A stretch of 64,000 bases of DNA from Rheinheimera faecalis (GCF_021290965.1 NZ_JAJOYT010000001.1:186001-250000); one strand, 5' to 3'. Shown: positions 29,410-38,793, counted from the first letter of the stretch. Numbers and translations: made by a program. The notes: a model not told the origin generated them from the letters alone.

Positions 29410-30150
29410 ATGAAAACTGTACTGATCACGGGTTGCTCATCTGGTTATGGCCGGGAAACCGCCTTGTATTTTTTGGCAAAAGGCTGGAAGGTCGTGGCAA
29501 CAATGCGCACGCCAACAACTGATGGTTTTCCTCAGTCGGAATACTTAAAAGTTTTAGCTCTGGATGTGACTCAGGCCGAAAGTATCAAGGCCGCACTGAA
29601 AGAGGCTGGTCCTATAGATGTATTGGTGAATAATGCCGGAATAGGGTTGTTTGGAGCTTGTGAAGCCACGCCCATGACGACAGTGCGTGAGGTATTTGAA
29701 ACTAACACCTTTGGAATGATCGCTATGGCTCAGGCTGTGATCCCACAATTTCGGGCGCAAAAATCTGGTCTTATTATTAATCTGACTTCAAGCGCTGTAT
29801 TAATGCCCATGCCATTGGTGGCTGTTTACACCGCCAGTAAAACCGCTATTGAAGGTTTTAGCTCGTCTTTGGCGCTGGAGTTAAAGCCCTTTGGTATTGA
29901 GGTGAAATTGGTGCAGCCAGGTTATGGCCCAACCACCAGCTTTACCAGCAATGGGGCTGAGCGTATGCAAGGGTTGATCACAGCGGATTATGCTGGCTAT
30001 GCCCACAGTGTATTTGCTAACTTTACGCAGGCGCAGCAATTTACCAAAGAGCTTGATGTGGCTGAAGCTGTGTTCCGTGCTGCTAATGATCCGTCGGGTC
30101 AACACCGTTTTCCTGCTGGTGCCGACGCACTGGCTTTATCTATGGCTTAA
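29410..30150 (+). CDS. SDR-family oxidoreductase
   Basis: A 246-residue classical short-chain dehydrogenase. The cofactor motif TGCSSGYGRE (residues 7-16), NNAGIGLFG and the catalytic triad are visible: Ser in NLTSSAV and Tyr/Lys in YTASK. The mildly unusual GCSSGYG loop matches SDRs often found beside AraC regulators. AGGAG-like GGAGAT lies 8 nt before the ATG. The substrate is unknown. Confidence 0.9.
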   Translation: MKTVLITGCSSGYGRETALYFLAKGWKVVATMRTPTTDGFPQSEYLKVLALDVTQAESIKAALKEAGPIDVLVNNAGIGLFGACEATPMTTVREVFETNTFGMIAMAQAVIPQFRAQKSGLIINLTSSAVLMPMPLVAVYTASKTAIEGFSSSLALELKPFGIEVKLVQPGYGPTTSFTSNGAERMQGLITADYAGYAHSVFANFTQAQQFTKELDVAEAVFRAANDPSGQHRFPAGADALALSMA

Positions 30151-30162
30151 AACAGTGAATTT

Positions 30163-30199
30163 AAGTCACGGTGAGCAGCCGTATTGCTGTGACTTTTTT
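30163..30199 (+). terminator. Terminator after the SDR gene
   Basis: AAGTCAC (30163-30169) pairs with GTGACTT (30189-30195), with an inner partial stem, followed by six T. Confidence 0.75.
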
Positions 30200-30271
30200 G
30201 TCCGTTCATCTTCGTTTTATGGCAAAGTAACTCGCTGAGTTTTAAACCATTTTGACAAGGGATGCAGCCTT

Positions 30272-30934
30272 ATGAATTTTGATTTGCTTTCGGGTAAAGG
30301 TTTTGCCGCTATGTTGTTTGATATGGACGGCACTATCATCAATTCTATTGCCGCTGCAGAAAACGTCTGGGCCAAGTGGGCCAGATCTCATGGTATTGAT
30401 GTTGAAACCTTTTTGCCTACTATTCATGGCAGAAGAGCCATAGACACTATCGCCAGTTTAAATCTGCCCGGAGTGGATGCAGTTAGAGAAGCGGCTTATA
30501 TCACCCAGGCCGAAATAGCTGAAGTGGAGGGTATTGAGGAAATACCAGGCGCAGCGGCATTTTTAAAGCAAATTCCGCCGTCCAAATGGGCTGTAGTGAC
30601 TTCGGCTCCACGCGAACTGGCCTTAACCCGGCTTAAAGCAGCTGGCTTGCCAATTCCACACCTATTAATCACGGCCGAAGATGTTGAACAGGGTAAACCC
30701 AAACCTGATTGTTATTTACTGGCAGCACAACGGCTTGGTGTGAATTGCAGCGACTGTCTGATTTTTGAAGATGCAGAAATAGGTATAGCTGCAGCTTTGT
30801 CTTCTGGTGGTACTTTGGTCGTGGTGACTGCAACTCATACAACCCACAGTCCGGCAGGGGCAGCACAGCAGCTTGCTGTAAAAGATTATCTTCAGCATGG
30901 CGGTTTGCTGCTCAGTACATTGAAATGCTTATAG
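30272..30934 (+). CDS. HAD-IA sugar-phosphatase-like hydrolase
   Basis: A 220-residue HAD phosphatase. Motif I is LFDMDGTI (nucleophile Asp near residue 18), motif II is 'VVTSAPREL', and motif III/IV is 'GKPKPDCYLLA' with FEDAEIGIAAA. The cap-region HGRRAIDTI pattern resembles E. coli sugar phosphatases such as YfbT/HxpA. The natural substrate is probably a hexitol or sugar phosphate, but this is not certain. It is monocistronic. Confidence 0.88.
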   Translation: MNFDLLSGKGFAAMLFDMDGTIINSIAAAENVWAKWARSHGIDVETFLPTIHGRRAIDTIASLNLPGVDAVREAAYITQAEIAEVEGIEEIPGAAAFLKQIPPSKWAVVTSAPRELALTRLKAAGLPIPHLLITAEDVEQGKPKPDCYLLAAQRLGVNCSDCLIFEDAEIGIAAALSSGGTLVVVTATHTTHSPAGAAQQLAVKDYLQHGGLLLSTLKCL

Positions 30935-31100
30935 ATCTTCTGCTCTCTCGACAGAGAATGTTTTAAAAATATCACCTTGCATTTACATCTGTTCCTTATT
31001 GGGCTAGGCTGGTTTTCGTGTTTCCATCATCCAAACAAAGCACTGCATCAGCCGTACGCAGCAGCCTGAATCTAACTAGCCCAGTGAAAGGAATATCGTT

Positions 31101-33074
31101 ATGAGCCAGCTTTTTTCTTCGTCCTGCAACGAACCAGAAGCCGAAATTGTCAGCGCCGCTATTTATCCACCTATAGGTGTGATGCGGGTAGGGAATAGCC
31201 CGAAAGAGTTTTTTATTGGCCCTGAGGTCAATCAGCCTGTAGCGGCCAATCCTGCGTTTTATCGGGATGCAACAGGGGCGCTGAAACGTCAGGCCGCACG
31301 GTTTCGGGTTTATGGTTTAGATGCATCAGGTCAAGTAGTTAAAGAATTAACTGCCAATAATGCCACTATAGAGTGGTCTGCGCGACTGGCGAATCAAAAA
31401 GCCTCCTGGTACGAGTTTCAGCTGGCTTTGGATATTCCTGAAGCGGCAGAAGCTGATCCTTCGTTGCTGCGTAATGCCAAAGTTGCGGATCGCAGTACTT
31501 TATTGATTGATGGTGGGGCAAACAGCGTTTCAGGCAAAAATGTGGATGGTGCCAGCAGTCAGTTTGTTGGTACTTTTACCGGAGTGTCCGTTTATTTAGG
31601 CGAAATGCGCACTGATGAGGAAGGGCGTTTACTGATGTTAGGTGGCCATGGCAAATCGGCCAACCCCGAAGGTAAACCCGCCATCACCTTTGGCAATAAC
31701 GAAGGCTGGTACGATGATACATCCGATGGTCCGATTACTGCGCAGGTGCAATACGGCGGAAAAACGCTGGCGGTGAAGCCGGCATGGGTCGTTTGTGCGC
31801 CGCCTGACTATGCGCCTATGCAAAAGTCGGTGCGTACCATGTGGGATTTAATGCGTGATGTGGCCGTCAGCGCTGGTCAACTGCCTTTACCGGGTCGTCC
31901 TTCTTTTAGCAATGATATTTTGCCAATTTTTCAACGTTTAACGGATTTACAGTGGGTCAACGCCGGTTATGCTGCAGGCTTTGGCTGGAACAGTGCTTTT
32001 GATTTTACGTCAGAACAGTGGCTGAAGCGTTTGTCTGATCCGTCCAGCACCTGGCAGGAAGCCCGCCGTACTTTGGCGCATAATTTCCGTTCTCTGGATA
32101 CCGTATTTAGTGCGCCCAATGGTCAGGGCAGTAAACAAAGCTGGGATCCAACTTATGCGGCAGCGTCGCCTCAGTTATGGCCCTGGTTGTATGGTGATGC
32201 GATGGGCGTCAGCGCCAGTGCGTCGCCACGTCAGTTTGTATCTTTAACCTCGTTGCAGCTACGTGCTTTAGCAGATTGGGTCAATGGCAACTTTATTGCT
32301 GATTATGAACCCCACAAGCTGCCTCCACAGACACTGGAACAAGTGCCACTTTGCGAACAACCCGATATGTTAACCCGGGCCGCTATGGAGTTTTGTCTGG
32401 CGGATGCTTTTCACCCAGGCTGTGAAATGACCTGGCCTATGCGCACCGCAGGTCTATATTCGGAGGCGTTTCGCTTACGCCATGCGGAAGATACAGCGCC
32501 CACTCATGGCATTAACTATGGCCCTGAAATGACTTCGCAAATTGCGCTACAAATCAACGGGCCTATCTGCAGTGGTCAGGTGGCTGGTGGTATTACGCGT
32601 TGGATGGCAATTCCGTGGCAGACCGACACCGCAAGTTGCCGTGATGGGTATAACCTTGCTTACGACCCTTATTTACCAACCTTCTGGCCAGCCCGTGTGC
32701 CAAACAATATGCTGAATCAGGCCAACTACGCCAAAGTGATTAACGAGAGTTTGCCTTTAACTGAGCGAGAGAAAGCCTTTAATGAACGTGAATTCTGGCT
32801 GGATGATTTACCTATAGGCCCAACCACAGATTATTTGGCGCAAATTAACAGCATGATTGATCATTTTGCCGATTTAGCTGTGGTGTTGCCACAAACGAAA
32901 GCGGGTGTCAGTCATTTTCCCACTGTGATGCAAGTGGGTATCACACCGGAAAAACCTGCGCAGTTGCTAAAAACCAAAGCCAATCAACAGGCAGATTTAC
33001 AAGGGCTTACCCGGGCGCAGCGCAGACCGGATCTAAGTCAGACCGACAAAGCCAACAGGTTAGGCAGGCGTTAA
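31101..33074 (+). CDS. LodA/GoxA-family CTQ quinoprotein oxidase
   Basis: A 657-residue amino-acid oxidase of the LodA family, which uses a self-derived cysteine tryptophylquinone cofactor and releases hydrogen peroxide; some members are antibacterial. The family opening IYPPIGVMRVGNSP is near residues 23-36. The cofactor residues appear intact: C441 in HPGCEMTW and W506 in IPWQTDTASC. Their 65-residue separation equals that of Marinomonas LodA (C516/W581). No signal peptide is evident. The amino-acid substrate (lysine, glycine or other) cannot be read from sequence. AAAGGA precedes the ATG, and the LodB-type flavoprotein follows after 2 bp. Confidence 0.93.
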   Translation: MSQLFSSSCNEPEAEIVSAAIYPPIGVMRVGNSPKEFFIGPEVNQPVAANPAFYRDATGALKRQAARFRVYGLDASGQVVKELTANNATIEWSARLANQKASWYEFQLALDIPEAAEADPSLLRNAKVADRSTLLIDGGANSVSGKNVDGASSQFVGTFTGVSVYLGEMRTDEEGRLLMLGGHGKSANPEGKPAITFGNNEGWYDDTSDGPITAQVQYGGKTLAVKPAWVVCAPPDYAPMQKSVRTMWDLMRDVAVSAGQLPLPGRPSFSNDILPIFQRLTDLQWVNAGYAAGFGWNSAFDFTSEQWLKRLSDPSSTWQEARRTLAHNFRSLDTVFSAPNGQGSKQSWDPTYAAASPQLWPWLYGDAMGVSASASPRQFVSLTSLQLRALADWVNGNFIADYEPHKLPPQTLEQVPLCEQPDMLTRAAMEFCLADAFHPGCEMTWPMRTAGLYSEAFRLRHAEDTAPTHGINYGPEMTSQIALQINGPICSGQVAGGITRWMAIPWQTDTASCRDGYNLAYDPYLPTFWPARVPNNMLNQANYAKVINESLPLTEREKAFNEREFWLDDLPIGPTTDYLAQINSMIDHFADLAVVLPQTKAGVSHFPTVMQVGITPEKPAQLLKTKANQQADLQGLTRAQRRPDLSQTDKANRLGRR

Positions 33075-33076
33075 CA

Positions 33077-34183
33077 GTGACGGATTACAACACACAAATT
33101 GTGATCCTGGGCGCTGGCATTGGCGGCTGTATTGCCGCCCTTGCTTTGGCGCCTTTTTATTCAGTGGTGCTGGTTGATCAACAGACTGAACCACAAGCCA
33201 GAGTGGGTGAGTGTCTGGCTCCTGCTGCAGGTCGCATTTTGCATAAGCTGGGGCTGTTGGATCTATTAACGGAGGGGCATATAAGCTCTCATGGCCTGTT
33301 GTCCTATTGGGGCACTGAGACCCCAACACTGGTTGATCAATTAACAAACCCTGATGGTCATGGCTGGCATTTAAACAGACAATTATTTGAACAACAGTTA
33401 AGGGATAGAGTGCAAAGACGAGGCATTCGTTGTCTTTGGCCTGCGTCTTTTAGCAAATGCGAACAAAAACCGAATGGCTGGGTGCTGGATATACAGCACA
33501 AAAACAAACCGATGCAACTGCACAGTCAATTGATGATCGATGCGACGGGTCGTCACAGCCGCTTTGCCCGTGCTCTTGGTGTTCGTCGGCAGAATCTGGA
33601 TCAACAACTGTCGGTCTGGCTGACGGCTTTGGTGAAAGTACGAAAACATATCAGTGTATTAAGCTCTGTGCCAGAAGGCTGGTGGTATAGCGCTCCTTTG
33701 CCTGAATTACCTCTGATTGACACAGCTCTGATAGACGCAGATCTGTTAGATACAGAGCAATCAGAAGGTCAGGCCCGGCTTTTTGCTTTACAGATGCAAG
33801 CAGGGAAGTTCGATAAAAACTTAAGTCTGTCCAGCGCTGCATTTTTACAGGCAGCGGCGAATGCTCCCGGATTGAATACCCTGGTGCAACAGATTATTCC
33901 GGGTACTGAAACTTTGCATGGCGTAGTCGCTGCGAATTCTTCGAAACTGGAGCAAGGCTGTGGAGAGGGCTGGTTTGCTATTGGTGATGCAGCTATGAGT
34001 TTTGACCCACTGTCTTCGCAAGGCATCTTTAACGCTATGGCAACAGCTATGCAACTGGCCGATTTACTGATTGAACATGGTCTGCAGCATAAAGACATAC
34101 CGGCTTTATATCAGGCGCAACTGGACAGTATCTGGCGCCATTATCTGGCGCATAAAGATCACTATTATGAGTTGGTGAGCTAA
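33077..34183 (+). CDS. LodB/GoxB-like FAD-dependent maturation flavoprotein
   Basis: A 368-residue flavoprotein related to tryptophan halogenase/geranylgeranyl-reductase types. LodB proteins are needed to form the CTQ cofactor of the partner oxidase. The FAD motif is ILGAGIGGCIAALA (residues 10-23), followed by GECLAPAAG, and 'FAIGDAAMSFDPLSSQGIFN' is the second FAD-binding region. The halogenase lysine/WxWxIP motifs are absent, so halogenation is unlikely. The start is GTG, two bases after the lodA-like stop, which supports co-expression. Confidence 0.9.
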   Translation: MTDYNTQIVILGAGIGGCIAALALAPFYSVVLVDQQTEPQARVGECLAPAAGRILHKLGLLDLLTEGHISSHGLLSYWGTETPTLVDQLTNPDGHGWHLNRQLFEQQLRDRVQRRGIRCLWPASFSKCEQKPNGWVLDIQHKNKPMQLHSQLMIDATGRHSRFARALGVRRQNLDQQLSVWLTALVKVRKHISVLSSVPEGWWYSAPLPELPLIDTALIDADLLDTEQSEGQARLFALQMQAGKFDKNLSLSSAAFLQAAANAPGLNTLVQQIIPGTETLHGVVAANSSKLEQGCGEGWFAIGDAAMSFDPLSSQGIFNAMATAMQLADLLIEHGLQHKDIPALYQAQLDSIWRHYLAHKDHYYELVS

Positions 34184-34299
34184 ACCTTAGTGGGTTTTGA
34201 AGAAATTTTCTGAAGCCTGAATCAAACAAATGAATTTTTATGATCAATCACTTAGAATCGAAGTACTTTAATAAAAAGCATTGGTGCTGAGAATTCTAT

Positions 34300-35181
34300 A
34301 TGGCCGTTCAACTGTTCATTGGTCGCTTCAGGTTTGTTTTTACTCTAATCAGTTTTGTTCTGTTAGCTGCCTGCCAGAATGTGCAGGACAGCAAGATCCG
34401 GCTGGACCCTGACTTCGAAAAAAACAGCGACAGATATGAGCTGAAACGGCCGGTCTGGCAATTGACTGACAAAGCCTATCAACAGCAGTTAGGACCATTT
34501 AGTATCACTTCCACCCAGGTGAGCTGGCAAAATAGCACCACCTCCAGCCCTGGCCTTGTCAAATCAGAAATTCCAGGTCAGCAACAGCAGTCAAATGGAC
34601 TGTTGAACTTTATTCTGGACGATTTGACCAACAACCAAAGTGACTTTGTGAAGCAGTTAGAGGAATCAGGAAAGCGCGATTTTGCTTTTGACCTGAACTT
34701 CACAGGTCAGGTTTTGGTGCACTCCCAATGCCGTATTATGTATTTAAATGCAGTGACAGAATTTCGTGATGCTGAACACTCAGAAGAGGTGGTTTCCACT
34801 GAGCAACAACGAGAACACAGCTACCTTGGCTGCAGTTTAAGTACGACCAGTCAGAACTGGCAGCTTGTCGTCGAAACAAAAAACAATAGTCCGGCCCGAA
34901 TCCAATTACGAACTGACAAACAGAGCCTTCAGATTAATGCTGTAACCGATAGGCTGGAGCTTATTAATAATCAGTGGATCCCAGGTCCCAGCTGGAGCAG
35001 ACAAATAACCGGCGTCATGATCAGTGCCGATCAACTTCAACAGGCCGCGTTAGCCTTTGATGGTAAAGTGCCAAGACTTTGGATTAACCAACAGGCGGCT
35101 GACGCGGAGCAGGCGCTTATGATAGCCGCAAGTTACAGCATATTGATGTACGACTGGCTGGATAGAGATTGGCGGGGTTAA
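34300..35181 (+). CDS. Hypothetical lipoprotein
   Basis: A 293-residue protein with a clear lipoprotein signal: a hydrophobic helix ends in LLAAC with the lipidated Cys at residue 25. The next residues are QN, so outer-membrane sorting is expected. I recognise no domain. The mature part is rich in Gln/Ser and predicted beta strands and contains two cysteines (about residues 144 and 178) that could form a disulfide. It has a weak ribosome site and no operon partner. Its link to the preceding LodAB pair is only by position. Confidence 0.75.
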   Translation: MAVQLFIGRFRFVFTLISFVLLAACQNVQDSKIRLDPDFEKNSDRYELKRPVWQLTDKAYQQQLGPFSITSTQVSWQNSTTSSPGLVKSEIPGQQQQSNGLLNFILDDLTNNQSDFVKQLEESGKRDFAFDLNFTGQVLVHSQCRIMYLNAVTEFRDAEHSEEVVSTEQQREHSYLGCSLSTTSQNWQLVVETKNNSPARIQLRTDKQSLQINAVTDRLELINNQWIPGPSWSRQITGVMISADQLQQAALAFDGKVPRLWINQQAADAEQALMIAASYSILMYDWLDRDWRG

Positions 35182-35277
35182 GCCTTAATCCCAAGATTAG
35201 ATTTATGGCTAGCTTAAAACAATAAGACTGCTGCATCAGGTTCGGCAGCGCCCTTCTTACCGCACATGAGGTTTTGC

Positions 35278-35814
35278 ATGAACACTCTGACTGACTTTCA
35301 ACAAGATATGCGTCGTGGTTATTTATGGGGCGCAACCGGTATTATCACTTCAGGTTTGGTCTGGCTAACAGCTGGTTTGGTGGCCTGTTTTAGTTTGCCA
35401 CAGCATGGGATCTGGACATTATTTATTGGTGCTTCTTTTATAGTTCCTGTGGCGAACTTAATAGACCGTGCTTTGGGAGCCGCAGGCAAACACTCGGCCG
35501 GAAACAAGCTCGCACCACTGGCAATGGAAAGCACAGTCTTTATGCTGATGTGTCTGCCACTGGCTTATGGCTTGTCGTTATTCCGGATGGAATGGTTTTT
35601 CCCTGCTGTATTGATGATTATTGGCGGTCGCTATTTAATTTTTGCCAGCGTCTATGGCACTCCTTTGTATTGGCTGTTGGGGGGCAGTCTTGGCGCTGCA
35701 GCTGTGATCACCTATCAGCTTGCCCTTCCGCCTTATGTCACAGCATTAACTGGTGCAGCTATAGAGTTGGTGTTTGGTGCTGTACTTTTGGTTGTTAAAC
35801 GGCGTAGCGATTAA
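35278..35814 (+). CDS. Small membrane protein (DUF7010-like)
   Basis: 178 residues, with six predicted membrane segments and a short basic C-terminus (KRRSD). It resembles the DUF7010 family of uncharacterised integral membrane proteins; that assignment is from memory of the pattern and is tentative. I choose ATG 35278 because TGAGG lies 6 nt upstream; an ATG at 35266 overlaps that ribosome site. Confidence 0.65.
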   Translation: MNTLTDFQQDMRRGYLWGATGIITSGLVWLTAGLVACFSLPQHGIWTLFIGASFIVPVANLIDRALGAAGKHSAGNKLAPLAMESTVFMLMCLPLAYGLSLFRMEWFFPAVLMIIGGRYLIFASVYGTPLYWLLGGSLGAAAVITYQLALPPYVTALTGAAIELVFGAVLLVVKRRSD

Positions 35815-35873
35815 CCTTCGGCTAAACCCCTTGGCTTTAATACGATTTTAATAAAATTTGAAACCCTCTTTTC

Positions 35874-35890
35874 CTTAAGCTTTCTTTAAG
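35874..35890 (+). promoter_or_regulatory. PmrA-type box A upstream of the ten-gene array
   Basis: CTTAAG (35874-35879), 5 bp, then TTTAAG (35885-35890): a direct repeat with an 11-bp period that matches the PmrA consensus YTTAAK-N5-YTTAAK. A possible extended -10, TGCTAAAT (35910-35917), starts about 20 bp downstream. This is the geometry of an OmpR-family activator covering the -35 region. The same element occurs at 45567 and 47678. Confidence 0.75.
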
Positions 35891-35937
35891 CTTCCTCACG
35901 CACACTGCATGCTAAATCGGTATGCAGGAGTGTGCTT

Positions 35938-36639
35938 ATGTTGTCTTCTTATCAGTTCGACCAGTCTGTTGCGGTTCGATTGCCAGCGCAATCAGACGCT
36001 GACACCAAAGCGCTGCTGCAGTTGGTGAAAGCATCAGATCTGCAGCGTGCTTCTATTGAGCAGTTTATTGCTTCAGGTTTTGCCAAAGCTTATCAGGCCG
36101 ATGTACATAGTTTTATGCCAAATTTGTTAGGCGTAAGCCGTGCAGGTGAATGGCAGGCTGTGCTTGGATTACGTTGTGCTGCTCATACAGATTTGTTTAT
36201 CGAACACTACCTGCCAGCTCCTGTAGAGCAGTTACTAGCTACTTATGGCATGCAGGCTGAGCGCACTCAACTGATTGAAATTGGTCACTTATATGCCATC
36301 AACAGACAAAGTTTATTGCAGCTGTTTGTACTGATGGCTTATGCGTTGGATCAGCTGAATTATCGTTATTTGTTATGCGCAGCGACCACTCAAGTGCGCG
36401 GTATTTTAAGCCGCCATGGTATTGAGCTGACTGAGCTTGGCGCAGCAAAAGCTGAAGCTTTAGGTGAAGAGGCTGCCAGTTGGGGTAGCTACTACGACAC
36501 CAATCCAAAAGTTTGTGTGATGGATTTAGCCGCCGTGACCCGCCTTATTCACAGCGATGAAAAATTAACAGCTTTAGCGCATCAGCACTGGCCGCAGTTG
36601 CATCAGTTAGTGGCTCGTTTACCACAAGGAGACTGCTGA
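35938..36639 (+). CDS. Thermostable-hemolysin family (GNAT-like) protein
   Basis: A 233-residue protein of the T_hemolysin family (PF12261), named after a Vibrio hemolysin. There is no signal peptide and no membrane segment. The segment 'FIEHYLPAPVEQLLA' followed by IEIGHLYAINR resembles the acyltransferase fold of GNAT and autoinducer synthases, so I read it as a probable cytoplasmic acyltransferase-like enzyme rather than a secreted toxin. AGGAG (35926-35930) sits 7 nt before the ATG. Its stop overlaps the ligase start by one base. It is the first gene of the array controlled by PmrA-type box A. Confidence 0.75.
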   Translation: MLSSYQFDQSVAVRLPAQSDADTKALLQLVKASDLQRASIEQFIASGFAKAYQADVHSFMPNLLGVSRAGEWQAVLGLRCAAHTDLFIEHYLPAPVEQLLATYGMQAERTQLIEIGHLYAINRQSLLQLFVLMAYALDQLNYRYLLCAATTQVRGILSRHGIELTELGAAKAEALGEEAASWGSYYDTNPKVCVMDLAAVTRLIHSDEKLTALAHQHWPQLHQLVARLPQGDC

Positions 36640-38126
36640 TGCGTATTGAATTACCAACCACAGCGGTATTAAAAGATCTAGCGACAGGTTTGGCTTATTC
36701 ACAAGCTCAAATCAAAAAGCAAATGGCGATATGGCAGGAACTATTGCTGGGGTATGGCGCACAGCGCATTGCCTTGGCGGCCAATAGTTCAGCGCAGTGG
36801 GCCTTGCTGGACTTAGCTTGTCTGGATGCGGATTTACTCTTGGTGCCGCTGCCCACTTATTTATCTGGAAGCCAGCTCGCTCATATCATGATGCAGCTGG
36901 AGCCTGATTTTTACATCTCAGATCAGGAACAAAACGCAGCAGAATTTACCTTATTGGAACAAGTGGGCGATTTATTGTTGTATAGGCGCGAGTTACAAAG
37001 CCCTGGTGCTGTTATCCCTGCGACTTGCCAGAAAATTACTTTTACCTCTGGGTCTACGGGCCAACCAAAAGGTGTCTGTTTATCAGTGCAAAGTCAGCTT
37101 GATGTTGCGCACAGCCTGCTGGAACGCATCAACCAAAATGCGCCTAAACATCTGTGTTTATTGCCTTTAAGCACCTTGCTGGAAAATATCGCTGGTATTT
37201 ATGCGCCTTTATTGGCAGGTGGCGAAGTGCTGATCGCTCCGGACTCTTTGCGTGGTTTTAGTGGTAGTCAGTTGAGCAATCCACAGGCTTTGCTGGCGCT
37301 TATCAGCAGCACAGCCCCAAAAAGTCTGATTTTAGTGCCTGAGCTGCTGCAATTACTGGTGATGGCGCGAACTCAAGGCTGGCAAGCACCAGAATCACTG
37401 GAGTTTATTGCTGTAGGTGGTGCTCATGTATCCGCAGCTTTATTGCAACAGGCTGCACGTCTTGGCTTACCTGTGTATCAGGGCTACGGCCTGAGCGAAT
37501 GTGCTTCTGTGGTGGCTTTATCCAGTGTGGATGCACGTCAAAGTACGACTGCAGAACTGGAGTTGGTCGGCATGCCTTTAGCCCATCGTGATATCGAGAT
37601 TGTCGATGGCGAAATAGTAGTGAAACAGCCATTTCTCGGCTATTTGGGCGATGCGGCGTCGCTAAGCGATAAAGTCTTTACCGGTGATTTAGGCGAACTG
37701 GATGCACAAGGTCGGTTACGTATTCTGGGCCGTCGCAAAAACTTACTGATCTCAAGTTTGGGACGCAACATCTCGCCTGAATGGCCAGAGGCTTTGTTAA
37801 CCCAAAGCGGTTTAATCCGTCAGGCGGTGCTGGTGGGCGATGCTCAACCTTATTGTGCCGCCTTGTTGTATCTCGCGGATCCTAAAGCAGCAGCGCAGTT
37901 GCCTGCTTATCTGGCCCAGGTCAACCAGCAGTTACCTGATTACGCGCAAATCAAAGCTTATCAGTTGTTAACTCAACCTTTGTCTGTAGCCGAAGGCACT
38001 TTAACGGCCAATGGCCGGCCGCGCCGTGCTGAAGTAGTTAAAAAATACCAAAGCGAAATCAATGATTTATTTGTTTCTAATGTTCTAACTGGAGAATCCT
38101 ATGAGTTTTTATCAGACGCTGGTTAA
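36639..38126 (+). CDS. AMP-forming acyl-CoA ligase-like protein
   Basis: A 495-residue member of the ANL superfamily (acyl/aryl-CoA synthetases, adenylation domains). The P-loop FTSGSTGQPKG spans 135-145, GYGLSEC occurs near 283, and TGDLGELDAQGRLRILGRRKN marks the C-terminal hinge. The usual A10 lysine motif (NGKxxR) reads NGRPRR, so the lysine that orients the adenylate is replaced by arginine. This could lower or alter activity. The substrate is probably a fatty or aryl acid. It starts inside the upstream stop and overlaps the diiron gene by 26 bp. Confidence 0.85.
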   Translation: MRIELPTTAVLKDLATGLAYSQAQIKKQMAIWQELLLGYGAQRIALAANSSAQWALLDLACLDADLLLVPLPTYLSGSQLAHIMMQLEPDFYISDQEQNAAEFTLLEQVGDLLLYRRELQSPGAVIPATCQKITFTSGSTGQPKGVCLSVQSQLDVAHSLLERINQNAPKHLCLLPLSTLLENIAGIYAPLLAGGEVLIAPDSLRGFSGSQLSNPQALLALISSTAPKSLILVPELLQLLVMARTQGWQAPESLEFIAVGGAHVSAALLQQAARLGLPVYQGYGLSECASVVALSSVDARQSTTAELELVGMPLAHRDIEIVDGEIVVKQPFLGYLGDAASLSDKVFTGDLGELDAQGRLRILGRRKNLLISSLGRNISPEWPEALLTQSGLIRQAVLVGDAQPYCAALLYLADPKAAAQLPAYLAQVNQQLPDYAQIKAYQLLTQPLSVAEGTLTANGRPRRAEVVKKYQSEINDLFVSNVLTGESYEFLSDAG

Positions 38127-38793
38127 TGCCACCGAACAAGAGCGTGCTTATTTACTGGAAGCTCCGATGATCCGCCGTACTTTCGCCGGCGACTTTACGC
38201 TGGACCATTATGTGGCTTTTTTAACTCAGGCCTATCATCACGTCAAACACACAATACCACTGTTGATGTCGGTGGGCGCTTTGTTACCAGAATCCAAAGA
38301 ATGGTTACGTGAAGCTGTAGCTGAATATATTGAAGAGGAATTAGGCCATCAGGAATGGGTATTAAACGACATTGCAGCTTGTGGTTATGATAAAGAGCAG
38401 GCTCGTGCCAGCACTCCGGCTTTTGCCACTGAGCTGATGGTGTCTTACGCCTATGATTCGGTGCGTCGTGTGAATCCTTTGTGCTTCTTTGGCATGGTGC
38501 TGGTGCTGGAAGGCACCTCTATAGCCCTGGCAGAACAAGCAGCCAGCAAAATTGCCGGCACCTTGCAGTTACCCCGTAAAGCATTTAGCTACCTGAATTC
38601 ACACGGTGCTTTGGATCAGGACCATATCAAGTTCTTCGAAAGCCTGATGGATAAGATCACAGATCCTGCCGATCAGGTGCTGATCATCCATAGCGCTAAA
38701 CGCTTTTTCCACTTATACGGCGATGTATTTCGTAGCCTGGAACAGCCGCATGGTCTGACTAAAAAAGTTGTGGTTGAGGAGGCGATAGCATGA
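38101..38793 (+). CDS. Haem-oxygenase-like diiron protein (TenA/UndA/CADD type)
   Basis: 230 residues of the TenA-like helical fold. A full set of likely metal ligands is visible: E80 and H83 (EELGH), E137 (VLEGTS), then H168, D172 and H175 in an H-x3-D-x2-H pattern. This arrangement is that of haem-oxygenase-like diiron oxygenases such as UndA and CADD, not of thiaminase TenA, which uses a cysteine. UndA-type enzymes oxidise fatty acids, which fits the adjacent acyl ligase. It overlaps the ligase by 26 bp and the next SDR by 4 bp. Confidence 0.82.
   Translation: MSFYQTLVNATEQERAYLLEAPMIRRTFAGDFTLDHYVAFLTQAYHHVKHTIPLLMSVGALLPESKEWLREAVAEYIEEELGHQEWVLNDIAACGYDKEQARASTPAFATELMVSYAYDSVRRVNPLCFFGMVLVLEGTSIALAEQAASKIAGTLQLPRKAFSYLNSHGALDQDHIKFFESLMDKITDPADQVLIIHSAKRFFHLYGDVFRSLEQPHGLTKKVVVEEAIA

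Noticed and set aside
33077-34183. Tryptophan halogenase.
   Set aside because: The WxWxIP signature of flavin halogenases is absent, and the 2-bp spacing to a LodA-type gene fits LodB.
35938-36639. Secreted hemolysin toxin.
   Set aside because: There is no signal peptide or membrane segment, and the gene is fused by overlap to biosynthetic enzymes. The family name is historical.
38101-38793. Thiaminase II (TenA) in thiamine salvage.
   Set aside because: It carries diiron-type ligands (E80, H83, E137, H168, D172, H175) and there are no thiamine genes nearby.
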